Assembly: GCF_024171535.1 (NCBI RefSeq)
Contig: NZ_JALJZV010000002.1
Coordinates: 186,001 to 250,000 of the forward strand
Direction of reading: 5' to 3'
Length of the DNA stretch: 64,000 bases
DNA from: Flavobacterium sp. HSC-61S13
GTDB lineage: Bacteria > Bacteroidota > Bacteroidia > Flavobacteriales > Flavobacteriaceae
Of this stretch, positions 10,073 through 18,843 are shown in pieces (positions within the stretch are counted from its first letter, which is position 1; each line of letters begins with the position of its first letter). The position numbers and the translations under genes are program-made. The notes beneath the pieces are model-generated. The model was not told the origin of the DNA and did no database searches. It saw only the letters and a list, made by a program, of their open reading frames with translations.

Positions 10073-10888
10073 ATGAAAAATTTTTTTCAAAAAGCTTATC
10101 AAAGAAGCCTAGTTATTATTATTGTTTTAATCAGCACTCTTGGATATAGTCAATATACGATACCCGAAAAGCCTAAGAAATCAGCAGAGCAAACCACCGT
10201 ATTTGATTATGCTAAAATTTTAAGTCCCTCTGAAAAAGGCACTCTTGAAAGGAAGTTAATTCATTATTCTGACTCAACCTCTTCACAAATGGTTATTGTT
10301 ACAATTCCCTCATTAAAAGGAGAGGATATTGCCGTACTAACCACCACCTGGGCTCAAAAGTGGGGTTTGGGAAAAGAGAAAGAAGACAATGGCATACTGA
10401 TCCTATTAGCACTAAACGAGCGCAAGATACATATTGCTCCGGGCTACGGCGTTGAAGACAGATTAACAGCAGGCGTAGTTGGCCAAATGATTCGAGACAT
10501 TATCATCCCCGAATTTAAAACGGGCAATTACTACCAGGGTTTAGACAAGGGAACTGATGCTGTAATTGAAATACTAAAAGGCAAATACAAAGGAACTCGA
10601 CAAGCTAACCCCGACAACGGGGAGAGCATGGGTACCATTATACTAATCATCATTGCAGTGGTATTTCTACTATTTATATTCAGTAGAAAAGGGGGCGGCA
10701 AAAACGGCAGAGGTGGAAACGGCGGTCAATTTTCCGGACCGAGCTTAGGAGAAATGATCATACTGAGCAGCCTAGGTCGCGGTGGATTTGGCGGCGGCGG
10801 AAGTGGCGGCGGATTTGATGGCGGCGGAATCGGTGGTGGATTCGGCGGCGGCGGATTTTCCGGTGGAGGTGCTGGCGGAAGCTGGTAA
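10073..10888 (+). CDS. TPM domain protein, exported, Gly-rich C-terminus
   Basis: The 271 residues begin with a signal peptide (about 1-27, ending near LGYSQ), followed by a TPM domain at about 45-165 that includes VFDYAKILS and the block IHIAPGYGVEDRLTAG. A membrane helix at about 185-203 precedes a tail dominated by glycine (GGGFGGGGFSGGGAGGSW at the very end). This is the YgcG-like layout: a periplasmic domain, one helix and a Gly-rich cytoplasmic or membrane-associated tail. The function is unknown. It begins immediately after the stop of the preceding TPM gene and closes the operon, with a strong terminator 15 bases later. Confidence 0.88.
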   Translation: MKNFFQKAYQRSLVIIIVLISTLGYSQYTIPEKPKKSAEQTTVFDYAKILSPSEKGTLERKLIHYSDSTSSQMVIVTIPSLKGEDIAVLTTTWAQKWGLGKEKEDNGILILLALNERKIHIAPGYGVEDRLTAGVVGQMIRDIIIPEFKTGNYYQGLDKGTDAVIEILKGKYKGTRQANPDNGESMGTIILIIIAVVFLLFIFSRKGGGKNGRGGNGGQFSGPSLGEMIILSSLGRGGFGGGGSGGGFDGGGIGGGFGGGGFSGGGAGGSW

Positions 10889-10903
10889 AAACAAGGAGTA
10901 CAT

Positions 10904-10945
10904 AAAAAAGCTGCGGCGATTCCTAGGAATCGTCGCAGCTTTTTT
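10904..10945 (+). terminator. Terminator after the TPM gene, usable in both directions
   Basis: A long inverted repeat (AAAAAAGCTGCGGCGATTCC and its partner, with one G/U pair) lies between two convergent genes. A and T runs on both sides make it a probable bidirectional terminator for the TPM operon and for the outer-membrane receptor gene that ends at 10978. Confidence 0.9.
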
Positions 10946-10977
10946 ATTTTATCTTATCTCGTATTTTAGTTATCAAC

Positions 10978-13770
10978 TTAGTAACTGCGAACCCTCATAT
11001 TCGAGGAACCGCCCCTACCTTTTCCACCTCTATTCGGACGCTCACTTTTTGTTTGTTTTCCTCCAAATTGATCAATTTTATAAGTCAACGAAAACATCAC
11101 ATAACGCTTTAATACCGTGTTTTCCGAATCAATAATCATCGTCGGATCTATCGTTCTGGTCGAACTGATATTTTGATTTAATACATCATAGACCTTTACC
11201 TTTGCCATAAACTTTTTGTCAAAGAAAGCATAGGACAAACTGGTATTCCACAGATAAAAATCTCTTTTAAATCCAGGCGCAATATTCGAATTATAAGTAT
11301 ACCCAAAATCATTGCCAAAAACCCAATTATCAGGCCAATAGGTTGTAGCTTGTACATTGACGCGATGCGAGAAAGTGGTTGCCGATTCTACAGCGTAATT
11401 ATCGTACTTTGTTCGGTTAGAAGAATAATTATACGATGGCATAATCGACAGGAAGTCTCCATAATCCCAACTCAGATATACTCTAGGAGAAACGGAGTTT
11501 GACAGTGCTTCGTACAATTCACCATCGGTAAACCCCTTGCTGTTGTTCAAAGAATATCGCACATCAAGTCCATAACGAATTTTGTGTTCATCAATGGTAT
11601 AGGATTTATTCCAGTTACCCCCAATCCAATACGAATAGGCACCTGACAGTTCCCGATAAGTAGTTGTGCGTTTTCTGTTTTCATCGTAAATTGACGAGGT
11701 CACGTTCTGGTTATCAAAATAACTTCCTCCCGCATAAACACTATAACCCGATCGACTTGCAAAATCATAATTTCTAAAACTCAAAAACGTACTATGAGAT
11801 TTATTTGGGCTTAAATCTGGATTCCCTACAATGGTGTTTAACGGGTTTGACACATCTTCAAAATCGAGAACCGCTCTTGCATTAGGCATTTGAACATTAT
11901 ACTGATAAGATCCCCAAAAAGCCAAAGCTTTATTAAAACGATAGTTTAGAAAAGCGTTCATAACAGGTAAAATATATTTTTTCGAAAAATTAATATCCTC
12001 CTCTTTATAAATGGCATTAACATCGTATTGCGTAATCGCTAATCCAGGGGTTAAATTCAAAGTGAATTTTGATTTTGCAATTTGAATAGCTGTAGTTGGT
12101 CTGATTGTTTTTATTTGTGTATCATAATAATTCGTCAAATCTGTATTAAGACGATCATATCCCTGAGTGATCTCATTAAAGTCAAAAACCTGATCTTCTT
12201 GCCCCCCCTTAACCCAATCATACCCCAAACTAAACTCTAAAGACAAGGAATCAACTATAGGTTGTGAAAATTCTAAAGCCAAGCCGTAGTTATCTGCTGT
12301 AGTTCGGCTAACATTGTATTGTTTTCTAAAATCATCTTTATCCGTTTCTTGAAAAAACTTTGTTTCTGATTCGTTACGCGTCTGTCCATCGTCAACGGTA
12401 TTTTGATTCGTTAATGCAACAGTAAAATACTGCCCTTGCCTTTTTAGATTTTTGGTATAGCGAATTTGATTGGAAAAATTGATTCCATTCGAGGAACTGT
12501 AGGATGTAGATTTGCTTTCATTTAAACGGTTACCCAATTGATCTTCAGCATACTCATCAGCACTCGACCGAGAAGCACGAAATGACTTTGTGATTTTTGG
12601 AGCTATAAACAAGGTTGCTGTAGAATCAATTTTATACTCCACGGAGAAATTCCCATTATGAGACTCACTATTTTGATTCGACACTGCATTTGCATAGGTT
12701 GTAAATTGCCCGGAAGGCAACAGATTGATGCGGGTAGATCGATTTTTATTTTCACTATCACTCGAATTGTAAAAGTAGCTACCTGATGTACTTAAATCTT
12801 TTATAAACTCGTCAGAATAATTAACTCCTAGCATATTGGATTGTGTGATTCCACCTCCTCCAGAGCCTGAAGCGCCATAACTACCCGTTCTGCTTCTTCC
12901 GCCTCCCATATTATCAAATACTTCATCCATTGAGAATCCGGAAGCATTGATATTATTCGAGGAGGCTAATACACTGATCTTTTGCTTGCCCTTAAAATAA
13001 TTTGCTATAGCACTGCCCTCGTAACGTTTATCAGACCCATATCCTCCCATAAACTTACCGAAAAAACCCTTGTTTTTATCCTCGTCAATCGTCAGATTGA
13101 TACTGACATTATTGGAACTCGACGCTTTTTTTGTAAACTCTTCTTTCTTGGTTTTAGTATCGGAAACCTGTATTTTATTGATGATTTCAGCTGGTAAATT
13201 CTGCAAGGCAATTTTTCCATCTTCGTCAAAAAACGGTTTTCCATTTACGAGAATTTGATTGACCTCTTTACCATTTACAGTGATCTTCTTATCCGCATCG
13301 ATTTCTACTCCAGGTAATTGTTTGAGCAATTCTTCTACATTGGCATCAGGACGCACTTTAAATGAAGTAGCATTAAACTCAACGGTATCTTTTTTTATTC
13401 GGATTGGCGGTATATCGGTAATAATCACCAATTCGTCCAAATCAGTAGTTATACTCTTTATTTGAATTTCAGCTAAATCTAAGTTTGCATTTAGTTCACT
13501 CAATTGCTTAACATAATCGGTATAACCCAACATGGAAATCTTTAAAAAAACAGGACGTGTTTGCTTCTTTACCTTTAGATTAAATCCTCCCTTTAGGTTG
13601 GTTACCGTATAGTCGATTAATGTAGAGTCTTTTAAAACGGAAAGAAAAACAGTTGCTGCTTCGATGGGTTTTTTATTCTCATCGAGTACATTTCCTTTTA
13701 ACTCTAAAGTACTTTGTGCGTGACTTAGCCCTGCTATCATCAACGCCAAAAAAAGTATTATTTGTTTCAT
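10978..13770 (-). CDS. Outer-membrane TonB-dependent receptor-like beta-barrel protein
   Basis: This protein has about 930 residues. A signal peptide (MKQIILFLALMIAGLSHAQ) precedes a carboxypeptidase-regulatory-like beta-sandwich at about 20-105, then a plug-like region (VEELLKQLPGVEIDADKKI, VNGKPFF). The remainder is a large barrel with alternating aromatic beta strands and many Asn/Ser/Tyr residues. The C-terminus is Gly/Arg rich. It most resembles the outer-membrane beta-barrel (OMP_b-brl_3) relatives of TonB receptors, whose ligand is unknown. I chose the start at 13770 because the upstream in-frame ATG at 13818 lies inside the der terminator hairpin and would add a non-signal extension of 16 residues. 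No SusD-like partner gene is present. Confidence 0.85.
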   Translation of the reverse strand: MKQIILFLALMIAGLSHAQSTLELKGNVLDENKKPIEAATVFLSVLKDSTLIDYTVTNLKGGFNLKVKKQTRPVFLKISMLGYTDYVKQLSELNANLDLAEIQIKSITTDLDELVIITDIPPIRIKKDTVEFNATSFKVRPDANVEELLKQLPGVEIDADKKITVNGKEVNQILVNGKPFFDEDGKIALQNLPAEIINKIQVSDTKTKKEEFTKKASSSNNVSINLTIDEDKNKGFFGKFMGGYGSDKRYEGSAIANYFKGKQKISVLASSNNINASGFSMDEVFDNMGGGRSRTGSYGASGSGGGGITQSNMLGVNYSDEFIKDLSTSGSYFYNSSDSENKNRSTRINLLPSGQFTTYANAVSNQNSESHNGNFSVEYKIDSTATLFIAPKITKSFRASRSSADEYAEDQLGNRLNESKSTSYSSSNGINFSNQIRYTKNLKRQGQYFTVALTNQNTVDDGQTRNESETKFFQETDKDDFRKQYNVSRTTADNYGLALEFSQPIVDSLSLEFSLGYDWVKGGQEDQVFDFNEITQGYDRLNTDLTNYYDTQIKTIRPTTAIQIAKSKFTLNLTPGLAITQYDVNAIYKEEDINFSKKYILPVMNAFLNYRFNKALAFWGSYQYNVQMPNARAVLDFEDVSNPLNTIVGNPDLSPNKSHSTFLSFRNYDFASRSGYSVYAGGSYFDNQNVTSSIYDENRKRTTTYRELSGAYSYWIGGNWNKSYTIDEHKIRYGLDVRYSLNNSKGFTDGELYEALSNSVSPRVYLSWDYGDFLSIMPSYNYSSNRTKYDNYAVESATTFSHRVNVQATTYWPDNWVFGNDFGYTYNSNIAPGFKRDFYLWNTSLSYAFFDKKFMAKVKVYDVLNQNISSTRTIDPTMIIDSENTVLKRYVMFSLTYKIDQFGGKQTKSERPNRGGKGRGGSSNMRVRSY

Positions 13771-13780
13771 TTTGGAGCAA

Positions 13781-13824
13781 AAAAAAATGCGGTTTAATTG
13801 AGTAAACAATAACCGCATTTTTTT
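13781..13824 (-). terminator. der terminator
   Basis: Arms of 14 bases (13781-13794 and 13811-13824; TGCGGTT core with A and T runs) flank a loop that can form an extra ATTG/CAAT stem. It lies 13 bases past the der stop, in leftward orientation, and just upstream of the receptor start codon at 13770. It therefore separates the two leftward genes. Confidence 0.88.
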
Positions 13825-13837
13825 AATTATATAAAAA

Positions 13838-15142
13838 TTATTTTTGTCTGAAATACAAATCTATCGGAACCCCGTTAAAATCATAGATCTCACGAAGTTT
13901 ATTTTCGATAAATCGCTTGTAAGGATCCTTAACATATTGAGGCAAATTAGCAAAAAACACAAACTGAGGCGTTGCAGTCGGTAATTGCATACAATATTTA
14001 ATTTTCACATATTTCCCTTTAAGCGCAGGTGGCGGTGTTTGCTCAATAATTGGCAACATTGTTTCATTAAACTTAGAGGTAGCTATTCTTCTTTTACGCG
14101 TTTCAAAAACGTTTACTGCCGTTTCCAAAGCTTTCAATAACCTCTGTTTGGTAATTGTAGAGGTAAAAATAATTGGCACATCAGTAAAAGGCGCAATTTT
14201 CTCGCGAATATCTTTTTCGAATTGTACGGTAGTCATGGTTTCTTTCTCAACCAAATCCCACTTATTGATCAAAATAACGATTCCCTTTCTATTCTTCTCT
14301 GCCAACCAGAAAATACTTTGATCCTGTCCTTCGAAGCCACGAGTAGCATCAACGATTAAGATACAAACATCACTGTGTTCGATAGCACGAACTGAACGCA
14401 TTACAGAATAAAATTCCAAATCTTCTTTAACTTTCGCTTTACGTCTGATTCCAGCCGTATCTACTAAGTTAAATTCAAATCCAAAACGGTTGTATCTCGT
14501 ATCAATAGCATCTCTTGTAGTACCTGCTATATCCGTAACGATATATCGATCTTCTCCAATTAATGCATTGATAAAACTAGATTTTCCTGCATTTGGTCTT
14601 CCAACTACAGCAAAACGAGGCAAGGTAACTTCTTCGACTATAGGATTGTCTGGTAAAGCAATTACCAAGGCATCTAATAAATCTCCCGTTCCACTTCCCG
14701 TCATTCCAGCAATAGTAAAATACTCCCCTAATCCTAAGTTATAGAATTCGTAAGCATCTTTTTCTCTTTGTCCGTTATCTACCTTATTTACCGCTAGAAA
14801 AATGGGTTTAGTAACTTTTCTAAGCAATTTTGCTACTTCTGCGTCCATAGGAGTAATCCCCTCTTCGACATCTACCATAAAGATAATTGCATCAGCTTCA
14901 TCAATCGCCAATTCTACCTGACGTCTGATTTCTGCTTCAAAAACATCATCCGATCCTTTTATATATCCCCCAGTATCTATTACAGAAAACTCTTTTCCAT
15001 TCCATTCACTTTTGCCGTAATTTCTATCACGTGTAACTCCACTCACCGAATCCACAATGGCTTCTCTTCTTTGAATCAATCGATTAAAAAAGGTGGATTT
15101 TCCTACATTTGGTCTCCCAACTATGGCTACTATATTGTTCAT
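13838..15142 (-). CDS. der: Ribosome-assembly GTPase Der (EngA)
   Basis: Essential GTPase for maturation of the large ribosomal subunit. The 434 residues carry two tandem G domains, each with its own P-loop: GRPNVGKST at about residue 8 and GRPNAGKSS near residue 182. The matching G3 and G4 motifs are DTGG with NKVD and DTAG with NKWD. A C-terminal KH-like domain ends near FRQK. The length is normal. A -7 promoter element lies just upstream and a terminator follows, so it appears to be a single-gene unit although era lies 118 bases upstream on the same strand. Confidence 0.97.
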   Translation of the reverse strand: MNNIVAIVGRPNVGKSTFFNRLIQRREAIVDSVSGVTRDRNYGKSEWNGKEFSVIDTGGYIKGSDDVFEAEIRRQVELAIDEADAIIFMVDVEEGITPMDAEVAKLLRKVTKPIFLAVNKVDNGQREKDAYEFYNLGLGEYFTIAGMTGSGTGDLLDALVIALPDNPIVEEVTLPRFAVVGRPNAGKSSFINALIGEDRYIVTDIAGTTRDAIDTRYNRFGFEFNLVDTAGIRRKAKVKEDLEFYSVMRSVRAIEHSDVCILIVDATRGFEGQDQSIFWLAEKNRKGIVILINKWDLVEKETMTTVQFEKDIREKIAPFTDVPIIFTSTITKQRLLKALETAVNVFETRKRRIATSKFNETMLPIIEQTPPPALKGKYVKIKYCMQLPTATPQFVFFANLPQYVKDPYKRFIENKLREIYDFNGVPIDLYFRQK

Positions 15143-15161
15143 AACTCCTATAAATATTTTG

Positions 15162-15169
15162 CAAAGGTA
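15162..15169 (-). promoter_or_regulatory. der promoter, -7 element
   Basis: Read leftward the site is TACCTTTG, an exact match to TAnnTTTG, 19 bases before the der start codon. A TTG at -33 is not visible. The position leaves a short untranslated leader. Confidence 0.55.
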
Positions 15170-15260
15170 CTATTTCGACGCGAGATTTCGTTTATTTTTA
15201 TTTTTCAATTGTGAATAAACTCAATAATACTCTAATAAATCAAAAAAAGTAACGCTTTTG

Positions 15261-16145
15261 TTATTTTTGATTGTACCCAAAACGACGCAATTGGAACGCA
15301 CTATTTCTCCAATCTTTATTCACTTTTACAAAGAGTTCAATGTGAACTTGCTTGCCAAAGAACTTTTCTAATTGCTCTCTTGCCATAATTCCCACTTTTT
15401 TTATTGCAGCCCCTTTATGTCCAATAATAATTCCCTTTTGACTATCGCGTTCTACCATAATCAACGCTCTAATTCGAATAATTTCTTCATCTTCTAAGAA
15501 CTCCTCCGTTTCAATCTCTACCGAATAAGGAATTTCCTTATCGTAACACAATAAGATTTTCTCACGTATAATTTCATTGACAAAGAAACGCTCCGGTTTG
15601 TCCGTTAAGGCATCCTTTGGATAATAAGCTGGTGATTCTGGCAGCAATTGAATAATGCGTTCAAAAACTTCAGTTACATTGAATTTCTCCAAGGCCGAGA
15701 TCGGAAAGATCTCTGCATTGGGCACCTTCTCTTGCCAAAGAGCTACCTGTTCTACTAATTGCTCTTGATTCGATAAGTCAATTTTATTAAGCAATAACAA
15801 TACCGGTATAGACGAGTTGGTTATTCTCTTAAAAAAAGCTTCATCTTTAAGTTCCTTTTCTCCGATCTCCACCATGTACAATAAGATATCCGCATCTTCA
15901 AAAGCCGACTTCACAAAATCCATCATCGATTTTTGTAAATCATAAGCGGGCTTAATGATTCCTGGAGTATCCGAAAACATGATTTGAAAATCTTCTCCAT
16001 TAACAATACCTAGAATCCTATGTCTGGTGGTTTGTGCTTTCGAAGTGATGATAGACAAACGCTCTCCTACGAAGGCATTCATTAGAGTGGATTTTCCGAC
16101 ATTCGGATTACCAATAATATTTACAAAGCCTGCTTTATGTGTCAT
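15261..16145 (-). CDS. era: GTPase Era
   Basis: This 294-residue GTPase binds the 3' end of 16S rRNA during small-subunit assembly. It has the P-loop GNPNVGKST near the N-terminus, DTPG as G3 and NKID as G4. The C-terminal KH domain is recognised by the stretch GIIIGHKGAAIKKVGI. The length and motif order are standard. It stands upstream of der on the same strand, giving two ribosome-assembly GTPases side by side, and has its own -7 element upstream. Confidence 0.97.
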   Translation of the reverse strand: MTHKAGFVNIIGNPNVGKSTLMNAFVGERLSIITSKAQTTRHRILGIVNGEDFQIMFSDTPGIIKPAYDLQKSMMDFVKSAFEDADILLYMVEIGEKELKDEAFFKRITNSSIPVLLLLNKIDLSNQEQLVEQVALWQEKVPNAEIFPISALEKFNVTEVFERIIQLLPESPAYYPKDALTDKPERFFVNEIIREKILLCYDKEIPYSVEIETEEFLEDEEIIRIRALIMVERDSQKGIIIGHKGAAIKKVGIMAREQLEKFFGKQVHIELFVKVNKDWRNSAFQLRRFGYNQK

Positions 16146-16165
16146 ATGTTATTTATTTACGTTGA

Positions 16166-16173
16166 CAAAGGTA
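16166..16173 (-). promoter_or_regulatory. era promoter, -7 element
   Basis: Read leftward the site is TACCTTTG, an exact match to the Bacteroidota -7 consensus, 20 bases before the era ATG. Upstream is T-rich, without a well-placed TTG. Confidence 0.5.
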
Positions 16174-16243
16174 GCTATATCAATCAAATAGAGAAAATAA
16201 AAAATAAAGAGCTTTAAATTCTTTTTTAATACAAAAAACGTTG

Positions 16244-16251
16244 TACATTTG
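16244..16251 (+). promoter_or_regulatory. Promoter -7 element of the first initiator tRNA
   Basis: TACATTTG matches TAnnTTTG exactly and ends 11 bases before the tRNA 5' end. The -33 region is a T run (CTTTTTT) rather than a clean TTG. Confidence 0.6.
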
Positions 16252-16262
16252 CACTACAAAAT

Positions 16263-16335
16263 CGCGGGATAGAGCAGTAGGCAGCTCGTCGGGCTCATAA
16301 CCCGAAGGTCACAGGTTCGAGTCCTGTTCCCGCTA
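16263..16335 (+). tRNA. Initiator tRNA-fMet (CAT), copy 1
   Basis: The 73-base cloverleaf has anticodon CAT. Initiator features are three G-C pairs at the bottom of the anticodon stem (TCGGG paired with CCCGA) and an unpaired 1-72 position. Here the mismatch is C1 with U72, not the C1-A72 of E. coli. The D stem is GAGC/GCTC and the T stem ACAGG/CCTGT. The 3' CCA is not encoded (CTA follows). The sequence is identical to the second copy 185 bases downstream. Confidence 0.97.
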
Positions 16336-16405
16336 CTAAGTTACTCCTCATAAAAAAGGATATTTTTATCAAAACGCTCTTAAGAATAAAATCTGAAAAT
16401 AAATT

Positions 16406-16435
16406 TTGATAATTCAAAAAATTGCAATACATTTG
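16406..16435 (+). promoter_or_regulatory. Promoter of the second initiator tRNA
   Basis: TTG (16406-16408), a 19-base spacer and TACATTTG (16428-16435) form a textbook Bacteroidota housekeeping promoter. The -7 box ends 12 bases before the tRNA. Each of the two tRNA copies therefore seems to have its own promoter. Confidence 0.8.
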
Positions 16436-16447
16436 CACCTCAAACAT

Positions 16448-16520
16448 CGCGGGATAGAGCAGTAGGCAGCTCGTCGGGCTCATAACCCGAAGGTCACAGG
16501 TTCGAGTCCTGTTCCCGCTA
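16448..16520 (+). tRNA. Initiator tRNA-fMet (CAT), copy 2
   Basis: Base-for-base identical to the copy at 16263-16335, including the CAT anticodon, the GGG/CCC anticodon stem and the C1/U72 mismatch. The flanks are similar only around the promoter (TACATTTGCAC), which points to a duplication unit of about 185 bases whose spacer has since diverged. A terminator follows directly. Confidence 0.97.
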
Positions 16521-16526
16521 CTAAGT

Positions 16527-16553
16527 AACCACTCTTTTCAGAGTGGTTTTTTT
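16527..16553 (+). terminator. Terminator after the initiator tRNA pair
   Basis: AACCACTC and GAGTGGTT pair around a 6-base loop, followed by a run of T, seven bases after the second tRNA. No equivalent hairpin follows the first copy, so the first transcript may read through into the second. Confidence 0.85.
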
Positions 16554-16590
16554 ATGCTTAAAACTTAGACTTTGCAGATCACCAAGTACT

Positions 16591-17205
16591 TTAATTCTCT
16601 TCTTTTAACTCGTCTAATACCGTTTTCAATTGTTTGACATATTTTCCATAATAGAAATTAGTCCATACTTGAATGGCCACAACTATAAGTAGCGTCATAA
16701 TTAATACCCAAATTACCAACGTAAACTGATCACCAACAGCTATGGTCATCATACTTTTGCCCTGAGCTAAGTTTCGACTTTGAATAAGTACACCAATCCA
16801 AACTAACGCAAATGGCAACAAAAGGAAACCAAAAGAATGGTATCGTTCTATATTCAAACGAAGTTCGAAATAAATCTCCATCAATCCATCTTTAGTCCCA
16901 GCTCCGTAATTACTGATTTGCTGATAAAATTGTCGGAAACCGAAAAAATAATAGCCCGAAAACACCACCAACATCACATAGGCTACATAGTAGATCATAT
17001 AAAGCGAAGGATGTATATGAAATATTTGAGGGGAAAATCCTAATATTATTATAGCAACCGACTGAACATAGGTTTCTAGTCTCATGTTACGCTTTAGCCC
17101 CTCCAAGGGATGTTGCGCCTTTCTCAATTGCTGTAACTGCCTCGGAATTTGTACATCGTCTGTATTTTCCGCATTCCATGCAGATTTAAAGTTATCCAAG
17201 TTCAT
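16591..17205 (-). CDS. Membrane protein, possible anti-sigma factor for the adjacent ECF sigma
   Basis: The 204 residues comprise a cytoplasmic N-terminal part of about 50 residues (begins MNLDNFKSAWNAEN) and then four hydrophobic helices at about 51-67, 70-90, 122-143 and 160-183, with a charged C-terminus. The start overlaps the end of the sigma factor gene by 14 bases, which implies translational coupling. A membrane protein with a small cytoplasmic head co-encoded with an ECF sigma factor is the usual layout of an anti-sigma factor. That role is inferred from context: I see no zinc-binding ZAS motif and no FecR domain. Alternatively it is an unrelated membrane protein. Confidence 0.6.
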   Translation of the reverse strand: MNLDNFKSAWNAENTDDVQIPRQLQQLRKAQHPLEGLKRNMRLETYVQSVAIIILGFSPQIFHIHPSLYMIYYVAYVMLVVFSGYYFFGFRQFYQQISNYGAGTKDGLMEIYFELRLNIERYHSFGFLLLPFALVWIGVLIQSRNLAQGKSMMTIAVGDQFTLVIWVLIMTLLIVVAIQVWTNFYYGKYVKQLKTVLDELKEEN

Positions 17206-17701
17206 AATTTGATTTTTTTATAATATTTTGTAATTGATCTTTTGTTCTCGCTAGCTTTACTCGAGCATTCCCTTCACTGATTCCCAGTTGCAATCCAATA
17301 TCCCGATGTGAAAGTCCTTCCATAAAATAGAATATCAAGGCTTTTTCAACCTGATTTAATTGTTGTACTGCCAGATAAAAAACCTCTAATTGCCGATCTT
17401 TTAGGGGATCATAATTTTCGCTAACCGGTTCTCGCACTTTTTCGCTAGAAAAACGATCATTTCTTCGTTTATCCTTTTTGAAATAGGTAATCGCCGTATT
17501 AATCGCTACGCGATACATCCAGGTAGAAAAAGCACTGTCTCCTTTAAAGTTAGCATAAGACTTCCACAATTGAATAATAATCTCCTGATGCAAATCTTCG
17601 CGATCCTCCAAGTTATCCATGTACATACGAGCCACTTTGTGCAATATGCCCTTATGAGATTCTATCTGAGCCAAAAATTCTTTTTCTTTTGAATTATCCA
17701 C
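17192..17701 (-). CDS. ECF-type RNA polymerase sigma factor
   Basis: The 169 residues show sigma-70 region 2 (DREDLHQEIIIQLWKSYANF, then STWMYRVAINTAITYFKK) and region 4 with a helix-turn-helix (GLSHRDIGLQLGISEGNARV). Regions 1 and 3 are absent, as expected for the extracytoplasmic-function group. It directs RNA polymerase to a small regulon, probably in response to an envelope signal. The membrane protein gene downstream overlaps it and the TraB/GumN gene ends 14 bases upstream, so the three form an operon. Its target promoters cannot be read from the window. Confidence 0.92.
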   Translation of the reverse strand: MDNSKEKEFLAQIESHKGILHKVARMYMDNLEDREDLHQEIIIQLWKSYANFKGDSAFSTWMYRVAINTAITYFKKDKRRNDRFSSEKVREPVSENYDPLKDRQLEVFYLAVQQLNQVEKALIFYFMEGLSHRDIGLQLGISEGNARVKLARTKDQLQNIIKKSNYELG

Positions 17702-17715
17702 CTATAATAATTTTA

Positions 17716-18588
17716 TTAATAAACCGGCTTTACCGTATACCCCCGCTCTCTTAGCAACGCAACAACTCCATTATCACCCATCAAATGACCACTTCCCACG
17801 CCAAACAAAACACTTCCCGCACTCATCATTTCAGGCATATCCTTATCCACCCACTGTATATTACGCTCTGTAAGCATCCATCTTTCTTGATCTACACTCA
17901 TAAACCGAACATCCTTTATCAATTTATCCAATACTACTAAATCTTCATTTATATATCCCTTAATCATTTCTTTAGAAAGCTCTTCATATGCCTGCCCAAG
18001 CTTTAATTGCCTCATCGCTTCTTTTAAGTCATACGATTTTCCCAAAAATGCAAGTTGATCTACGACCTTCTCTAACCCTCCAACAGCCTTACCCTCTTTT
18101 AACGCAATTTTCAGTAATTCAATTTCATACATCCGTATCTCTTCTTGTGGGCAAGGAATCACCTTCATTCCCAAAATAGAATATAGGGCCTGAACACTAT
18201 AATCATCCACAGCTTCCAAAGTTGTTCCGTAAGCTTTCAGAATTTCATTTAGCTCATTGGCATCGTCGACCGAAAGCTGTTCACTCAATTTCTTCTCTGA
18301 CAACATCATTTTTTGCATTTCCACAATTTCTTTCGGATTACTATAGTCGATTTCGAAAACCACCTTTTGAACCTTTTTTAGAGCGCCGAATACTTTGGGC
18401 TTAATTTGAAAATCTTTTTCACACATCATGTGAAAAGTTCCTAACACAAAAGACGACTCCTTCAATCCGTTTCCAGAAATCTCCCAAAGGACGCTATTCA
18501 TTTTTTCATCAATTTTTTTTGTTTGCGCAAAACTAACTGCAGCAAAACACATGGCTACCATCACAGCAAAAGTCATCATTTTTCTCAT
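17716..18588 (-). CDS. TraB/GumN family protein, exported
   Basis: The 290 residues start with a signal peptide (about 1-21, ending near SFAQ). The TraB/GumN pattern is present: VLWEISGNGLKESSFVLGTFHMM near the N-terminus and a glycine-rich GVGSGHLMGDNGVVALL near the C-terminus. The family has a tiki-like fold with proposed metal-dependent protease or hydrolase activity, and its role in bacteria is poorly known. Being first in the operon with an ECF sigma factor suggests involvement in envelope stress. The start is the ATG followed by the signal peptide. Confidence 0.88.
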   Translation of the reverse strand: MRKMMTFAVMVAMCFAAVSFAQTKKIDEKMNSVLWEISGNGLKESSFVLGTFHMMCEKDFQIKPKVFGALKKVQKVVFEIDYSNPKEIVEMQKMMLSEKKLSEQLSVDDANELNEILKAYGTTLEAVDDYSVQALYSILGMKVIPCPQEEIRMYEIELLKIALKEGKAVGGLEKVVDQLAFLGKSYDLKEAMRQLKLGQAYEELSKEMIKGYINEDLVVLDKLIKDVRFMSVDQERWMLTERNIQWVDKDMPEMMSAGSVLFGVGSGHLMGDNGVVALLRERGYTVKPVY

Positions 18589-18811
18589 ATTCGTTTGTTT
18601 TAAATATCTATTATTTACACAGTAAGTAAAACATCCCTACGATTCGTTACACGCTTTTACCTTAAAAAAAAGAATTCTGCAAAAAGAATTTACAAAACTC
18701 CTTTGAATGCTCCTATTCAGAAGAGAAAAAGCACCATCTCCAATAAGAAGATTTACATCACAAACACCAAAAAGACAACAATCCTCTTAATAATACCAAT
18801 TGCATAAAACC

Positions 18812-18839
18812 AAAAAAAGCTGCCCTAAGGACAGCTTTT
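18812..18839 (-). terminator. Terminator of the ABC-F gene
   Basis: Read leftward, AAAGCTG and CAGCTTT form a stem closed by a short loop with an inner CC/GG pair, ending in a T run. It begins four bases after the ABC-F stop codon. Confidence 0.88.
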
Positions 18840-18843
18840 CGTA

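Noticed and set aside
13771-13818. Extended start of the outer-membrane receptor at 13818
   Set aside because: The upstream ATG lies inside the der terminator hairpin and would hide the clear signal peptide that begins at 13770.
16295-16483. 62-codon leftward frame across the tRNA pair
   Set aside because: It runs antisense over both initiator tRNA genes and has no protein-like features; it reflects the tRNA sequence.
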